NCBI GenBank assembly: GCA_001247695.2
Contig: LGRX02013747.1
Coordinates: forward strand, 1 to 17,638
Reading direction: 5' to 3'
DNA from: Cymbomonas tetramitiformis
Lineage: Eukaryota; Chlorophyta; Pyramimonadophyceae; Pyramimonadales; Pyramimonadaceae
DNA: 17,638 nt
The notes beneath the pieces are model-generated. The model was not told the DNA's origin. It searched no databases and was given only the letters and a program-made list of their open reading frames with translations. How positions within the stretch are numbered: position 1 is the first letter of the stretch; every line of letters starts with the position of its first letter. The position numbers and the translations under genes were made by a program. Of the stretch, positions 6,178-13,350 are shown piece after piece.

Positions 6178-8878
6178 GATAACCTTTGGTAGATGTTACG
6201 AACGGTCCGCCATGATCAGTGAACGTCACCTGCCCCATTTTGACAGACACCTGCCTCTTCTCCACCACCTTTCGTACAGACTTCGGGACCCTTCCCCTAT
6301 CTGTCGTCTGTGATGGCCTCTTCGGTGCCGCCACCTGGCACGCCATACAATTCACAGAACAGCTCAGCCCACTGCTACTCCTCAACTCCTCAGAGTTCAC
6401 ACTAAGGTCCAACCCCTGCAGGTCCATGACCTCAACATGCTTGTCACAGGTGTGACCAAGCCTGATGTGCGCAATAACTTTCGCGTCCACCCTCGGGACC
6501 ACAAACTGGTCAAGATACAGCACGACAACAGGCCACGGAGTCCCCTGGATGAACACACGACCAAGCTCCGACTCCACCAGCTCACACACATTGTAGCATT
6601 GGTCTGTCCTCGCAGAAAAGATCACACTGCCCTTTGAGTAGATGTGCAACTCCTCAAATTTCGTTGTCAACCTCCACCAAGCAGCGTTTGGCTTGTACGG
6701 CAACACCAGCAGAAACTTCGTGTTCACAGGGTCCTTCGGAAAGTCCATGAGGACCTTCGTCAGCAGTCTCTCAATGAAGATATCGTCGTACGGCGGATTG
6801 CCCCAGAAAGTGCGTCCCGTCAGACAGTGAAGAAAGACCAAGTTCACCAGGGAATAGTACTCGTTCACCTGTCGATTGTGCTCGTCAGCACATATATCTA
6901 GATGAAAAGGCCCCTTCTCCTCGTTCCACTTGTTGAACTCAGTGAACTTCCAGTTAAACTTATCCCTCACCGGACAATTCTCCTTCTCGTCGCACTCCAC
7001 CCCCGGCAGCGCAGCCTCCACGATGACCTCAGGTAAAACATACACGTTCCCCTTTCTGCACACGTCGTACTCGCACAAGTTCTCCTTATCCCGTAGTACA
7101 CGGTCTCCAAACTGAGCATACAGACTAAACGTGTCCTCCAGACTTACCGCGGATACCAGATTAAAAGGCGAATCCGGCACGTACTGCGCCTCCACCTTCA
7201 GCACGTCAGCCTTCTTCGTCACTCGATTCCGCAAGGTAATACTTCCTCGGCCTCCTCCGCGAGACGTGGTCACTTCTCCAGCCATGACCTTGAACGGCAC
7301 AGCTGCTGACGCATTCACCTGTGCACCGTCAAACATAGACAAGTCATTAAAGATAGACTTCGTCGCCATACTGTCAAAATACAGTTCTCTGTCCGATTCC
7401 ACCACAGTCACGGCACACAGGTCTCCTCCTGGAGCCTGTAACGAGTCCTCGTAGTACTCATTCTGCACTTGTGCGTCGTCCTCCTTGTCGCGATTGAACA
7501 CACCGTGCACCCAGGTGTCCTCCAACACCTCGCCTGTGTAAACCACCTGTTGGTCTGCCACTGTAGTGACCACGGGACAGGCTACATGAACTTGCTCGTG
7601 ATTCTCCAAGCTCCACAGCTCCCCCGCAGAAACCTCTGTACGACGCGGCCGCGCGGAACTGGATGAAGTCGCCTCCTCCACCGTCGCTGTTGCTGCGTCA
7701 GGTGTCTTCTTCGCTGCGATTTTCTTGAGCCTTCGCGCATAGTTCTCACGAACCGCCCTCTCCTTAGCAGGATTAAGCTTGATGAACTCCTCCATACCCG
7801 CCGGGTTCACTATCCAGCATTTTTCGGCAGAGTGAACGCCAGAGCACGTAGGACATATCAGTTTCTTCCCGTCATTTACTTTCTTCTCCTCGCTCTGCCT
7901 CCTTCTGTCCGCAACCAGAGCTCTTGCAACAGCAACAGTCTCCCCGTCCACAGTAGCCCCCACTATACTCGACGAAGGAACCAAAGATTGCTGCACCACG
8001 TTCACGAAAAAATACTCAGACCTCTGCACAAGCATATCAAAAGAAGGACGACGTTCCTTGCTCATATCAGCAACCACTTGCGAATACTCAATAGGCATAG
8101 CAGCCACAGCCATTGCAGTCACTAGCACCTCCACAGTTGTAGGGTCAAGCCTCGCGCCGCCGTAGTTGGCCACAGAACTCATTACGTCCTCAAAGTACCC
8201 CAGCTGCTTCACCGGGTCCTCATTCACGTTCACGGTCAGCTTGCACAGCTTCTTCATTGAACCCGCGAGTTGCCCAAACAGCTGCGGCTCCACTCTGCAC
8301 TTCAGTTTCCTGAACGCCTTCAAACCGTCATTGCCACAACGTCGTACTACGTCAAAGGCGTCCCCGGCTGTCACCTGCTTCAAAATTGCTGATAAAACAG
8401 CACTTGCCACACTAGCAGAACCAGGCACAGTAATGAAGTTGTCGCCGTCTGCAAAGTCTTCGTCCTCCGCGTCGTTATCTCCATACTCAGCCCGTGATGA
8501 AGGCCTATCTCCCGCCCGTGATGAAGGCTTTTCCTCTGCAGTCGATTTACTATAACCACCCGTTTTAGGCGTAAACGAGTTCAGTCCTCTGATATCTGCT
8601 ATATCTGAGACTGGATAGTCACACACCAGTTCTAGCAAGTGAAGATAAAACGTCACTGCTGACTCCAACTGTGTCTTAAACTGAACCCAGGATTCATACT
8701 GGTTCCTTTCAGTTCCCGTGTACTTCGTCGTACCCAATAATTTCACCACGCACTGAAATGTCTTCTGTGCGTTGGCAGGGCTAATGACACCCGACTCAGC
8801 TTCCTCATGATCTGATGATTTCTCAGGCTCTTTCTTCTCAGCACTCAACACCTTAATTGTCTCTGCCATTGTCTTCAT
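6098..8878 (-). CDS. Copia Gag - zinc knuckle - protease - methyltransferase-like - integrase N-terminus
   Basis: The frame is open from after TAA 8939-8941 to TAA 6098-6100. The first ATG after that stop is at 8878 (MKTMAETIKV); an in-frame ATG at 8968 lies upstream of the TAA. Counting residues from the codon at 8902: Gag about 1-345, with a basic patch near 333-347; zinc knuckle C350-x2-C353-x3-H357-x4-C362 (one residue shorter than the usual CCHC); protease with Asp510 in FDSMAT, where Copia normally has DSGA; pre-integrase segment with YVLP at 621-624; Dam-like methyltransferase insert about 648-795 with NPPY at 702-705; HHCC zinc-binding residues H812, H817, C852, C855; first integrase Asp896 in TDHGGPF. 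The frame then runs out 38 residues later, in the middle of the integrase core, and the sense continues in the +1 frame of the 3406-6177 ORF. Gag forms the particle, protease processes it, and integrase inserts the cDNA. The role of the methyltransferase-like insert is unknown. Confidence 0.9.
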   Translation of the reverse strand: MKTMAETIKVLSAEKKEPEKSSDHEEAESGVISPANAQKTFQCVVKLLGTTKYTGTERNQYESWVQFKTQLESAVTFYLHLLELVCDYPVSDIADIRGLNSFTPKTGGYSKSTAEEKPSSRAGDRPSSRAEYGDNDAEDEDFADGDNFITVPGSASVASAVLSAILKQVTAGDAFDVVRRCGNDGLKAFRKLKCRVEPQLFGQLAGSMKKLCKLTVNVNEDPVKQLGYFEDVMSSVANYGGARLDPTTVEVLVTAMAVAAMPIEYSQVVADMSKERRPSFDMLVQRSEYFFVNVVQQSLVPSSSIVGATVDGETVAVARALVADRRRQSEEKKVNDGKKLICPTCSGVHSAEKCWIVNPAGMEEFIKLNPAKERAVRENYARRLKKIAAKKTPDAATATVEEATSSSSARPRRTEVSAGELWSLENHEQVHVACPVVTTVADQQVVYTGEVLEDTWVHGVFNRDKEDDAQVQNEYYEDSLQAPGGDLCAVTVVESDRELYFDSMATKSIFNDLSMFDGAQVNASAAVPFKVMAGEVTTSRGGGRGSITLRNRVTKKADVLKVEAQYVPDSPFNLVSAVSLEDTFSLYAQFGDRVLRDKENLCEYDVCRKGNVYVLPEVIVEAALPGVECDEKENCPVRDKFNWKFTEFNKWNEEKGPFHLDICADEHNRQVNEYYSLVNLVFLHCLTGRTFWGNPPYDDIFIERLLTKVLMDFPKDPVNTKFLLVLPYKPNAAWWRLTTKFEELHIYSKGSVIFSARTDQCYNVCELVESELGRVFIQGTPWPVVVLYLDQFVVPRVDAKVIAHIRLGHTCDKHVEVMDLQGLDLSVNSEELRSSSGLSCSVNCMACQVAAPKRPSQTTDRGRVPKSVRKVVEKRQVSVKMGQVTFTDHGGPFVTSTKGYRGYTIHVDDYSDVCHFYVCGRSGGLS
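6518..6961 (-). other. Dam-like N6-adenine methyltransferase domain inside the Copia polyprotein
   Basis: About 148 residues between the pre-integrase YVLP and the integrase HxxxxH. They contain GPFHLDIC (Asp669), then 33 residues later TFWGNPPY (NPPY at 6788-6799), then a hydrophobic FLLVLPY strand and a W-P-VVVLYL end. Motif IV of Dam-class amino-methyltransferases is [DNS]PP[YFW], and a D-x-x-(A/C) box precedes it in the DIRS domain. The DIRS element in this window has GPFTVDCC, then CWGNLPF 35 residues later, then FLVPVWEGDPG, in the same order and spacing. Seen: motifs, spacing and insertion point. Inferred: a methyltransferase fold. Activity is not shown, and an S-adenosylmethionine-binding FxGxG-type motif is not obvious. 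Confidence 0.7.
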
Positions 8879-8938
8879 AAAAGCAGCCTGTTGCTCTACC
8901 AAGTCCTGAAGCTGTGATTCCCGCGTAGGATACTTCCG

Positions 8939-8968
8939 TTATGAAACTGGCAACCCCGCGTCAGTCAT
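8939..8968 (-). other. Upstream ATG in frame with Copia Gag, closed by TAA
   Basis: ATG at 8966-8968 opens nine codons (MTDAGLPVS) closed by TAA at 8939-8941. It is in the same frame as Gag, which continues open after the stop into a Gln/Glu-rich, probably coiled-coil, stretch. Either this is a short upstream ORF, or it is the true Gag start with a nonsense change (or readthrough) at codon 10. Confidence 0.45.
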
Positions 8969-9000
8969 GACGACTGTATCTAAACTACCTCAGATCCATA

Positions 9001-9014
9001 CCAAGCCCATAACC
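9001..9014 (-). other. Primer-binding site, initiator tRNA-Met anticodon half
   Basis: On the minus strand the 5' LTR is followed by GGTTATGGGCTTGG. Its complement holds CCCATAAC, the anticodon loop and next base of eukaryotic initiator tRNA-Met, preceded by what would be the 5' anticodon-stem strand (CCAAG). Drosophila copia is known to prime from an internal half of initiator tRNA-Met (nucleotides 1-39) and not from the 3' CCA end. This site fits that mode. Confidence 0.75.
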
Positions 9015-9436
9015 TAGGATAATTAACTTCTACTTAGCTTGCATAATCAGGCATAACACTAGTAGAATGTGTACGAACTCACACACACACACACACACAC
9101 ACACAGTTGAATCATATAAAATCAGATAGAAGTGTTTTGTGAGTTACAGTCAGTGCTTATATCACACAGTTGTGTTCTCTGTCTCAGCTTACTGTTACTC
9201 AGTCATAGCTACTACTGTACTCGTACTTGTACTTTTGTGTTTAGCAAAAGATACTGTGTACATTTTGAATTGATCTTCTGTCTCTTGCAGACTCATTGTC
9301 ATCATTGCTCTGTCTACATATACACATAGTACTGTACTCTGTCAGCACAGTCGTACTGTCATACTGTCATACTGTCAGAATTTGTACTTTTGGCCTCTCT
9401 GTGATTAACACTGCATGAGAGTTTACTGTTTTCCTA
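9015..9436 (-). repeat. Copia 5' LTR (422 bp), carries the element promoter
   Basis: Upstream LTR for the minus-strand element. It begins TAGGATAAT and ends TTTTCCTA on the plus strand. About 11 substitutions separate it from the 3' LTR, including a cluster at 9242-9247 (TAGCAAAAG versus TAGTAGCAG). A minus-strand TATA-like stretch (TGATATAAGC) lies at 9155-9164 and could set transcription start, but no experimental sign is visible in sequence. Confidence 0.95.
9155..9164 (-). promoter_or_regulatory. Candidate TATA box in Copia 5' LTR
   Basis: On the minus strand the LTR contains TGATATAAGC about 270 bp from its 5' end, conserved in the other LTR (3113-3122). Short TATA-like matches are common, so this is a weak call based on position only. 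Confidence 0.3.
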
Positions 9437-9441
9437 CCTGC
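9437..9441. repeat. Target-site duplication, right copy (CCTGC)
   Basis: Partner of 2972-2976. Removing the element and one copy joins GCCTAGGTT to the sequence beginning TGCTAGGGAAG. Confidence 0.8.
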
Positions 9442-9482
9442 TGCTAGGGAAGCACTGCAACTGAGACCACAACACCCAACCC

Positions 9483-9537
9483 ATCGGCAAGAGAGAGAGA
9501 GAGGGGCGGGAGGGCCGGGAGGGAGCGGGTACGTACC
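9483..9537. other. Purine-rich tract and 10-bp palindrome beyond the recombinase stop
   Basis: Plus-strand (GA)n followed by GGGCGGGAGGGCCGGGAGGG (about 9489-9523) and the perfect palindrome GGTACGTACC at 9528-9537, just beyond the TGA of the recombinase. The G-run spacing could allow a G-quadruplex on the plus strand. This may belong to the element's 3' untranslated end. Confidence 0.4.
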
Positions 9538-9539
9538 GA

Positions 9540-10158
9540 TCAGGCTCGCCCCTCGAAGGCGCGGGTGGCGGCTGCAGCGCCAGAGGCCATTGCCGAGGGG
9601 AGGATCAGCTGCTGTGCGGCGTCCATGTCGCAGTACAGCTTGTAGCACTCGGAGGCCCAGTCACCGTGGGCCTGAATCAGGGCGTCCTGCACCTGCAACC
9701 TGAAAGCTGCGGTGGCCCCGCCACGGCGGAAGGAGTGGCCGGTGTAGGCAGCCGGGTCCAGCCCCGCCCGAGCCGCCAGCTGGCGGAAGACGGCCACAAA
9801 CACCGAGTGTGTCAAGGGCTTCAGGCGGCCCTTGGCATCCTCGGTGCAAAACAGAGGCCCGTCCGGGCCGAGGTTGGGCAATTGCCCAATCCTCCAGAGC
9901 GCCCGGACGACACAGATGGGGGAGCCGGGGACCTCTACCGCACGCACGGTGTGGTAGCGCTCTCCCGCCTGGATGGTCTTAGAGTGTCGCACTCTAATAT
10001 CCACCTGACGGGACCCCTCCTCCAGAACCGGGAAGGACATGTCGGCACGGACCAAGTGACCACGAGGGTTCCAGGCGTCCGCCTTCTCTACCGAGACATT
10101 GTCCTTCCGGAAGAAGAAGAAGCAGGCAGTCAGCATGGCAGCAAACACCACAAATTTC
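9540..10158 (-). pseudogene. DIRS tyrosine recombinase, catalytic C-terminal part (after +1 shift)
   Basis: Continues the recombinase in the +1 frame and ends in TGA at 9540-9542. It carries the catalytic Arg in FFRKDN, the H-x-x-R box in AAYTGHSFRRGGATAA, and GDWASECYKLY with two candidate nucleophile tyrosines. Alignment by eye with the copy at 1-1007 is collinear through 'AAMLTA' and 'RKDN', and places the frame change exactly between residues matching CTT and AAA (extra base near 10158). The catalytic half itself is intact. There is no ATG at its head; the first codon of the open frame is TTG, so it is not a separate gene. Confidence 0.88.
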
Positions 10159-10587
10159 AAGGAAACTGTTGGGGTCTACTACCACTGCCATCCTCAGCAA
10201 CTCCTCAAACCCGATGGGCATGGTCTGCTTGGAGGGGGTGTCCCACCTCCGACCACAGCCCTGCAGGGCTGAATGCACGGCCCATCTCTCCCTCACAGGG
10301 ACCCACACCAAACCCAGCTGCAGATGGAGGGCCCTCACGCCCGAGGTGTACTTCTTGGCGGTGGATGGCTTGACCTTTCGGTCAGTCACCATAAACACGA
10401 CCCACCACGCCAGTACATCATCTGTTGCCGGGAGCATCATTGCCAGAAAACCTCGAGACCTGCCGGAGATGCAGAAGGAGACGAAGCTCCTCACCCCGGT
10501 AGAGTACGAGGCCTGTGTGTTCAAGGCGAAACACACAGACTGGTAGACGGCGGTCTGGGCGAACAGCCTGTCGAGCTCCTCACCTGC
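9994..10587 (-). pseudogene. DIRS tyrosine recombinase, N-terminal core-binding part
   Basis: Frame opening right after the TGA at 10588-10590 that ends the RNase H/methyltransferase ORF, in the same frame. No ATG occurs in the first 50 or so codons, so initiation must be by coupled termination-reinitiation, readthrough, splicing or a lost start. It contains ASYSTGVRSFVSF and KKYTSGVRALHLQLGL, matching the N-terminal part of the recombinase at 1-1007 (KSYTAGVRRLHLEANF). Sense is lost after 'PNSFL' near 10158; the residues after that in this frame, to its TAA stop at 9994, are a shadow. Confidence 0.82.
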
Positions 10588-11619
10588 TCACCAAGTCACC
10601 CCGGTGAGCACGGAGTCGGTCCACTCGACAGGGTGCGGGGGGCAGCGGACCACCATGGTGGCCCATCTGGTGTCCCCCCAGAAAGTCCGGCCTCCCCCTT
10701 GCGGGGAGGGGGCGGTGAACAAGGTACTCCGTGCGGGCCAACGGCGCACTACCTTGAACACCTCGGGGAGGGACTTAACCAGCTCGTAGCCGGGGTCTCC
10801 CTCCCAGACCGGGACCAAGAAGGTCCTGGCGGTGCCACGCTGCTGCTGCCTCTTACACCGCAGAAAATTCTGGATGATCTCAAGGAAGCCAGAGAAAGGA
10901 AGATTCCCCCAGCAGTTATGGCCTCGAAAGTCCATAACTTTGGCGTCGTCCTCCTTCGTCCAGCCGACCCGGCAGAAGGAGTTGGCACCGTGCTGTGAAA
11001 CACAACAGTCAACCGTGAAGGGCCCGAACTGGACGTCCAGGGGCCTCCACAGGTTGGGCAGGAGCATCCAATCATCCCGGTCTTCGATCCAGACCGAGTG
11101 ATGCCTGTCCTCCCTGCACCGCCTCTGGAATGCACTAATTTGACCCCTCGAAAGGAGGTCAGCATAGACATTGTCCTTCGAGGCAATGTAGTTTGGAAGC
11201 AGACGGATGTCATGCTGGACACACACCAGGAACAACTGCCTGAGTAAAGGTATGTACTCAGACGGGCCCCACCACCGCTGCAGCTGCCCAATGACACACT
11301 TGTTGTCAATGTGGACAACTACGGACTTCCCCTCCAAGTGTTTACCCCAAAGGACCAAGGCCCGGTAGAGGGTAAACAACTCCAAATACCCGATGTCCTT
11401 AGACTTTGGGTTATTTGGATTGAAGGGGAAGAAATCCTCCTGGGGTTGGCTACGAAGCCAAGCCCAAGTGACGGCGAACCAGCGCTTGTCAAGCACTGCT
11501 CCCATCCCGACTCCGGTGGAGGCATCAGTGGAAAACCATTCCCACTTAACCTCCAGCCGGTCCAGTCGGACTCGTCGGCCATTGTACAGTCTCATGACTA
11601 TGCAGATGACCTTGAGGTC
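10588..11619 (-). CDS. DIRS RNase H and Dam-like methyltransferase domain
   Basis: In the same frame as the RT and separated from it only by TAG at 11620-11622; first ATG at 11595. Numbering from that ATG: RNase H with Asp24 (FSTDAS), Glu72 (LELFTLYRAL), Asp97 (VHIDNK) and Asp146 (KDNVYADLLSR), the full D-E-D-D set. The methyltransferase-like domain is about 174-320, with FGPFTVDCC (Asp196) and GHNCWGNLPF, where NLPF (231-234, 10894-10905) stands in place of the expected NPPF through one changed base (CTT for CCT). RNase H removes RNA from the RNA:DNA hybrid. The methyltransferase domain is a known, unexplained component of many DIRS elements. The ORF ends in TGA at 10588. Confidence 0.88.
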   Translation of the reverse strand, partial: DLKVICIVMRLYNGRRVRLDRLEVKWEWFSTDASTGVGMGAVLDKRWFAVTWAWLRSQPQEDFFPFNPNNPKSKDIGYLELFTLYRALVLWGKHLEGKSVVVHIDNKCVIGQLQRWWGPSEYIPLLRQLFLVCVQHDIRLLPNYIASKDNVYADLLSRGQISAFQRRCREDRHHSVWIEDRDDWMLLPNLWRPLDVQFGPFTVDCCVSQHGANSFCRVGWTKEDDAKVMDFRGHNCWGNLPFSGFLEIIQNFLRCKRQQQRGTARTFLVPVWEGDPGYELVKSLPEVFKVVRRWPARSTLFTAPSPQGGGRTFWGDTRWATMVVRCPPHPVEWTDSVLTGVTW

Positions 11620-13350
11620 CTAGACCACCTTGTCATTAAGGTGGAGGAACCTCGCCTTGCATTGTGACAACAATGCATGGGCAAACCTAGTGTATAGCGA
11701 AAGGCCGTACACCACTTGCCCGCAGAAAGCAAGCAGGCCAAGCAGGGATTCCAGCTTGGCCCGGGGAACCGGGGGGCCACCAAGGGCCCCCAATCTGCGG
11801 ATCTCCTCCACCTTGGCCTGTACTACTAGCATCCGATCCTCGGAAATGCGAGCAGTGCAAACCCCATCGGTGGTGGAAAGCTCCACTCCCAGGAACTCCA
11901 GGACCTGGGAGGGACCCTCACACTTGTCCGGGTTGACCTCGAAGCCGAGGAAGGTTACGAACTCGTGCAAAAGCCACATGAACTCCCGAACCTCGTGAAA
12001 CGAGCCTATCAAGAGAAAATCGTCAAGGTACCCTACAATGGAGGCACCTTGAGCCTGCATCCACCGGACAATTGCCCGAGTGAATTTGGTGAAGATTTCT
12101 GGCATAGAGGCGTTCCTGAAGGGGGCCCTCGTGTCAGCCAGAACTTCACCATCCCACCTAAACACATGGGACATCCAGTACCGGGCTGCCACTGGGACAC
12201 TCCGGTAGGCTGCGGTGAGGTCCACCTTAGCCATCCACAAACCCGGTCTAAGCAAAGAGTAAGCATCCTTCACCGAGGAAAACTTCTCTTTGACTAGGTC
12301 GATGCGGGAGTTAACTCCCACATCTTCCGGTCTGGAATAGTCCCACACAGGTCTGAACTTAATCACACCTTTCCTCTCCCTTTCCACAATACCCACTGCC
12401 GAGATGCCCTGCACTTTCCAGTGCATACGGACTTCAACCACATTGCCAGCAGCTTTCTCCTTGAGAATTTCTGCTTGCATGGCCGGCCAGTGTTCCTCGG
12501 ACACATAATTTTCTACCGAGTAGAAAGTGTCTTCGGGAACTTGTGAAAAGGGAAACCCCACCCCACATGCTGCACCCCTAACAAGGTGCACGCAATCAGG
12601 GTCTTCCAGAAAGGCAGCTGCCATTCTACAAGCCTGGGAAGTCATGGCCGGGACCGAGGCCCCGGCCTCCCTGAGCTCAGACATGAACTCCTGCCACTGC
12701 TGGACAGAAGTGCCTGCTGCTTCCAAAGAGATAGCAGAAGTCTTTGCCCACAGTTGATCCAGCAAAGCTGGCCAACGGGTGGAGGCAGTGACCGGGACAG
12801 GCTTGTCCCCAATGTCAACTGGTCCGGAAACAAAAGAGGAATCATGCTTGGGTTCTCCGAAGGAGTCCCAGGCTTCCTGAAAACAATTTGTCGCCGACGG
12901 GTGACACTCCAAGACCCCTCTCAAGGCTTTAGCCGGACGGCTACGGCACATCCAAGCGTGCGCCATGGGCCGCTTCTCCCGACCAAGCCTCGGGACGGGC
13001 TCCACTCTCCCCCGACCTGCAAAAGTGTCCAAGACACCTCTAGACCCTAAAACAGGGGCCTGGGCAGGGGGGGAAGAAGCAAGGGGGGGTGTGTCAACAA
13101 GACACACCTCAATGGGGTCCCTTACAAAAACCAATGGGCTGTCAGGGAGGTGCAAACAAGGAACATTGTCAGCCTTCGGTGAGTCCGAAGCTGACTGAAC
13201 AGGGCTCTCCTCCACAAGTGGTGGAGGGGAAGACAAATCAGAGAAAACAGGCGAAGCCGACACAACACAAGGCGGGGGCAATTCCCCCGAAGTCCGCTCA
13301 CCCTGCTGCAAAGCCTGTGCCGTGTCGCACACAGGCAGCAGCCCACCACT
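11620..13350 (-). CDS. DIRS reverse transcriptase
   Basis: Open between TGA 13351-13353 and TAG 11620-11622. The first ATG is late (12966), after a Pro/Ser-rich stretch with coding character, so the true start is uncertain and could depend on readthrough of the TGA from Gag. Counting from codon 13332, RT motifs are FRPVWDYSRP (327-335), AKVDLTAAYRSVPV (Asp371), ASMPEIFTKF and the catalytic GYLDDFL (YLDD 435-438 at 12019-12030), then FLGFEVNPDK and FLGVELS (thumb side). YLDD with this downstream pattern is typical of DIRS and Gypsy-like RTs. The TAG falls within the normal RT-to-RNase H connection ('NDKVV' then 'DLKVIC'), so it interrupts what should be one protein. Confidence 0.9.
   Translation of the reverse strand, partial: SGGLLPVCDTAQALQQGERTSGELPPPCVVSASPVFSDLSSPPPLVEESPVQSASDSPKADNVPCLHLPDSPLVFVRDPIEVCLVDTPPLASSPPAQAPVLGSRGVLDTFAGRGRVEPVPRLGREKRPMAHAWMCRSRPAKALRGVLECHPSATNCFQEAWDSFGEPKHDSSFVSGPVDIGDKPVPVTASTRWPALLDQLWAKTSAISLEAAGTSVQQWQEFMSELREAGASVPAMTSQACRMAAAFLEDPDCVHLVRGAACGVGFPFSQVPEDTFYSVENYVSEEHWPAMQAEILKEKAAGNVVEVRMHWKVQGISAVGIVERERKGVIKFRPVWDYSRPEDVGVNSRIDLVKEKFSSVKDAYSLLRPGLWMAKVDLTAAYRSVPVAARYWMSHVFRWDGEVLADTRAPFRNASMPEIFTKFTRAIVRWMQAQGASIVGYLDDFLLIGSFHEVREFMWLLHEFVTFLGFEVNPDKCEGPSQVLEFLGVELSTTDGVCTARISEDRMLVVQAKVEEIRRLGALGGPPVPRAKLESLLGLLAFCGQVVYGLSLYTRFAHALLSQCKARFLHLNDKVV

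Larger units (their letters stand above)
2977..9436 (-). mobile_element. Complete Ty1/Copia LTR retrotransposon with a methyltransferase-like domain
   Basis: Full-length element of 6460 bp on the minus strand. It has two LTRs (2977-3394 and 9015-9436), a 5-bp target duplication CCTGC at 2972-2976 and 9437-9441, a polypurine tract beside the 3' LTR and a primer-binding site beside the 5' LTR. The coding order is Gag, zinc knuckle, protease, methyltransferase-like insert, integrase, reverse transcriptase, RNase H. Integrase before RT defines Ty1/Copia. The LTRs differ at about 11 of 418 aligned positions plus a 4-bp (AC)n difference, so the insertion is fairly young. The coding frame shifts by +1 inside the integrase near 6115. 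It inserted into DNA just beyond the 3' end of the DIRS recombinase ORF. Confidence 0.95.

Noticed and set aside
9001..9014. Fragment of a tRNA gene
   Set aside because: Only the anticodon-half complement is present, directly against the LTR end; this is a primer-binding site and not a gene.
9994..10157. C-terminal residues of the recombinase N-terminal frame beyond the shift
   Set aside because: Conserved residues continue in the other frame (AAMLTA, RKDN); this stretch is a shadow.
9666..10998. Long plus-strand ORFs across the DIRS element (9666-10373, 10273-10998)
   Set aside because: They lie antisense to clear recombinase and RNase H/methyltransferase motifs and show no family resemblance; shadows of GC-rich coding sequence.
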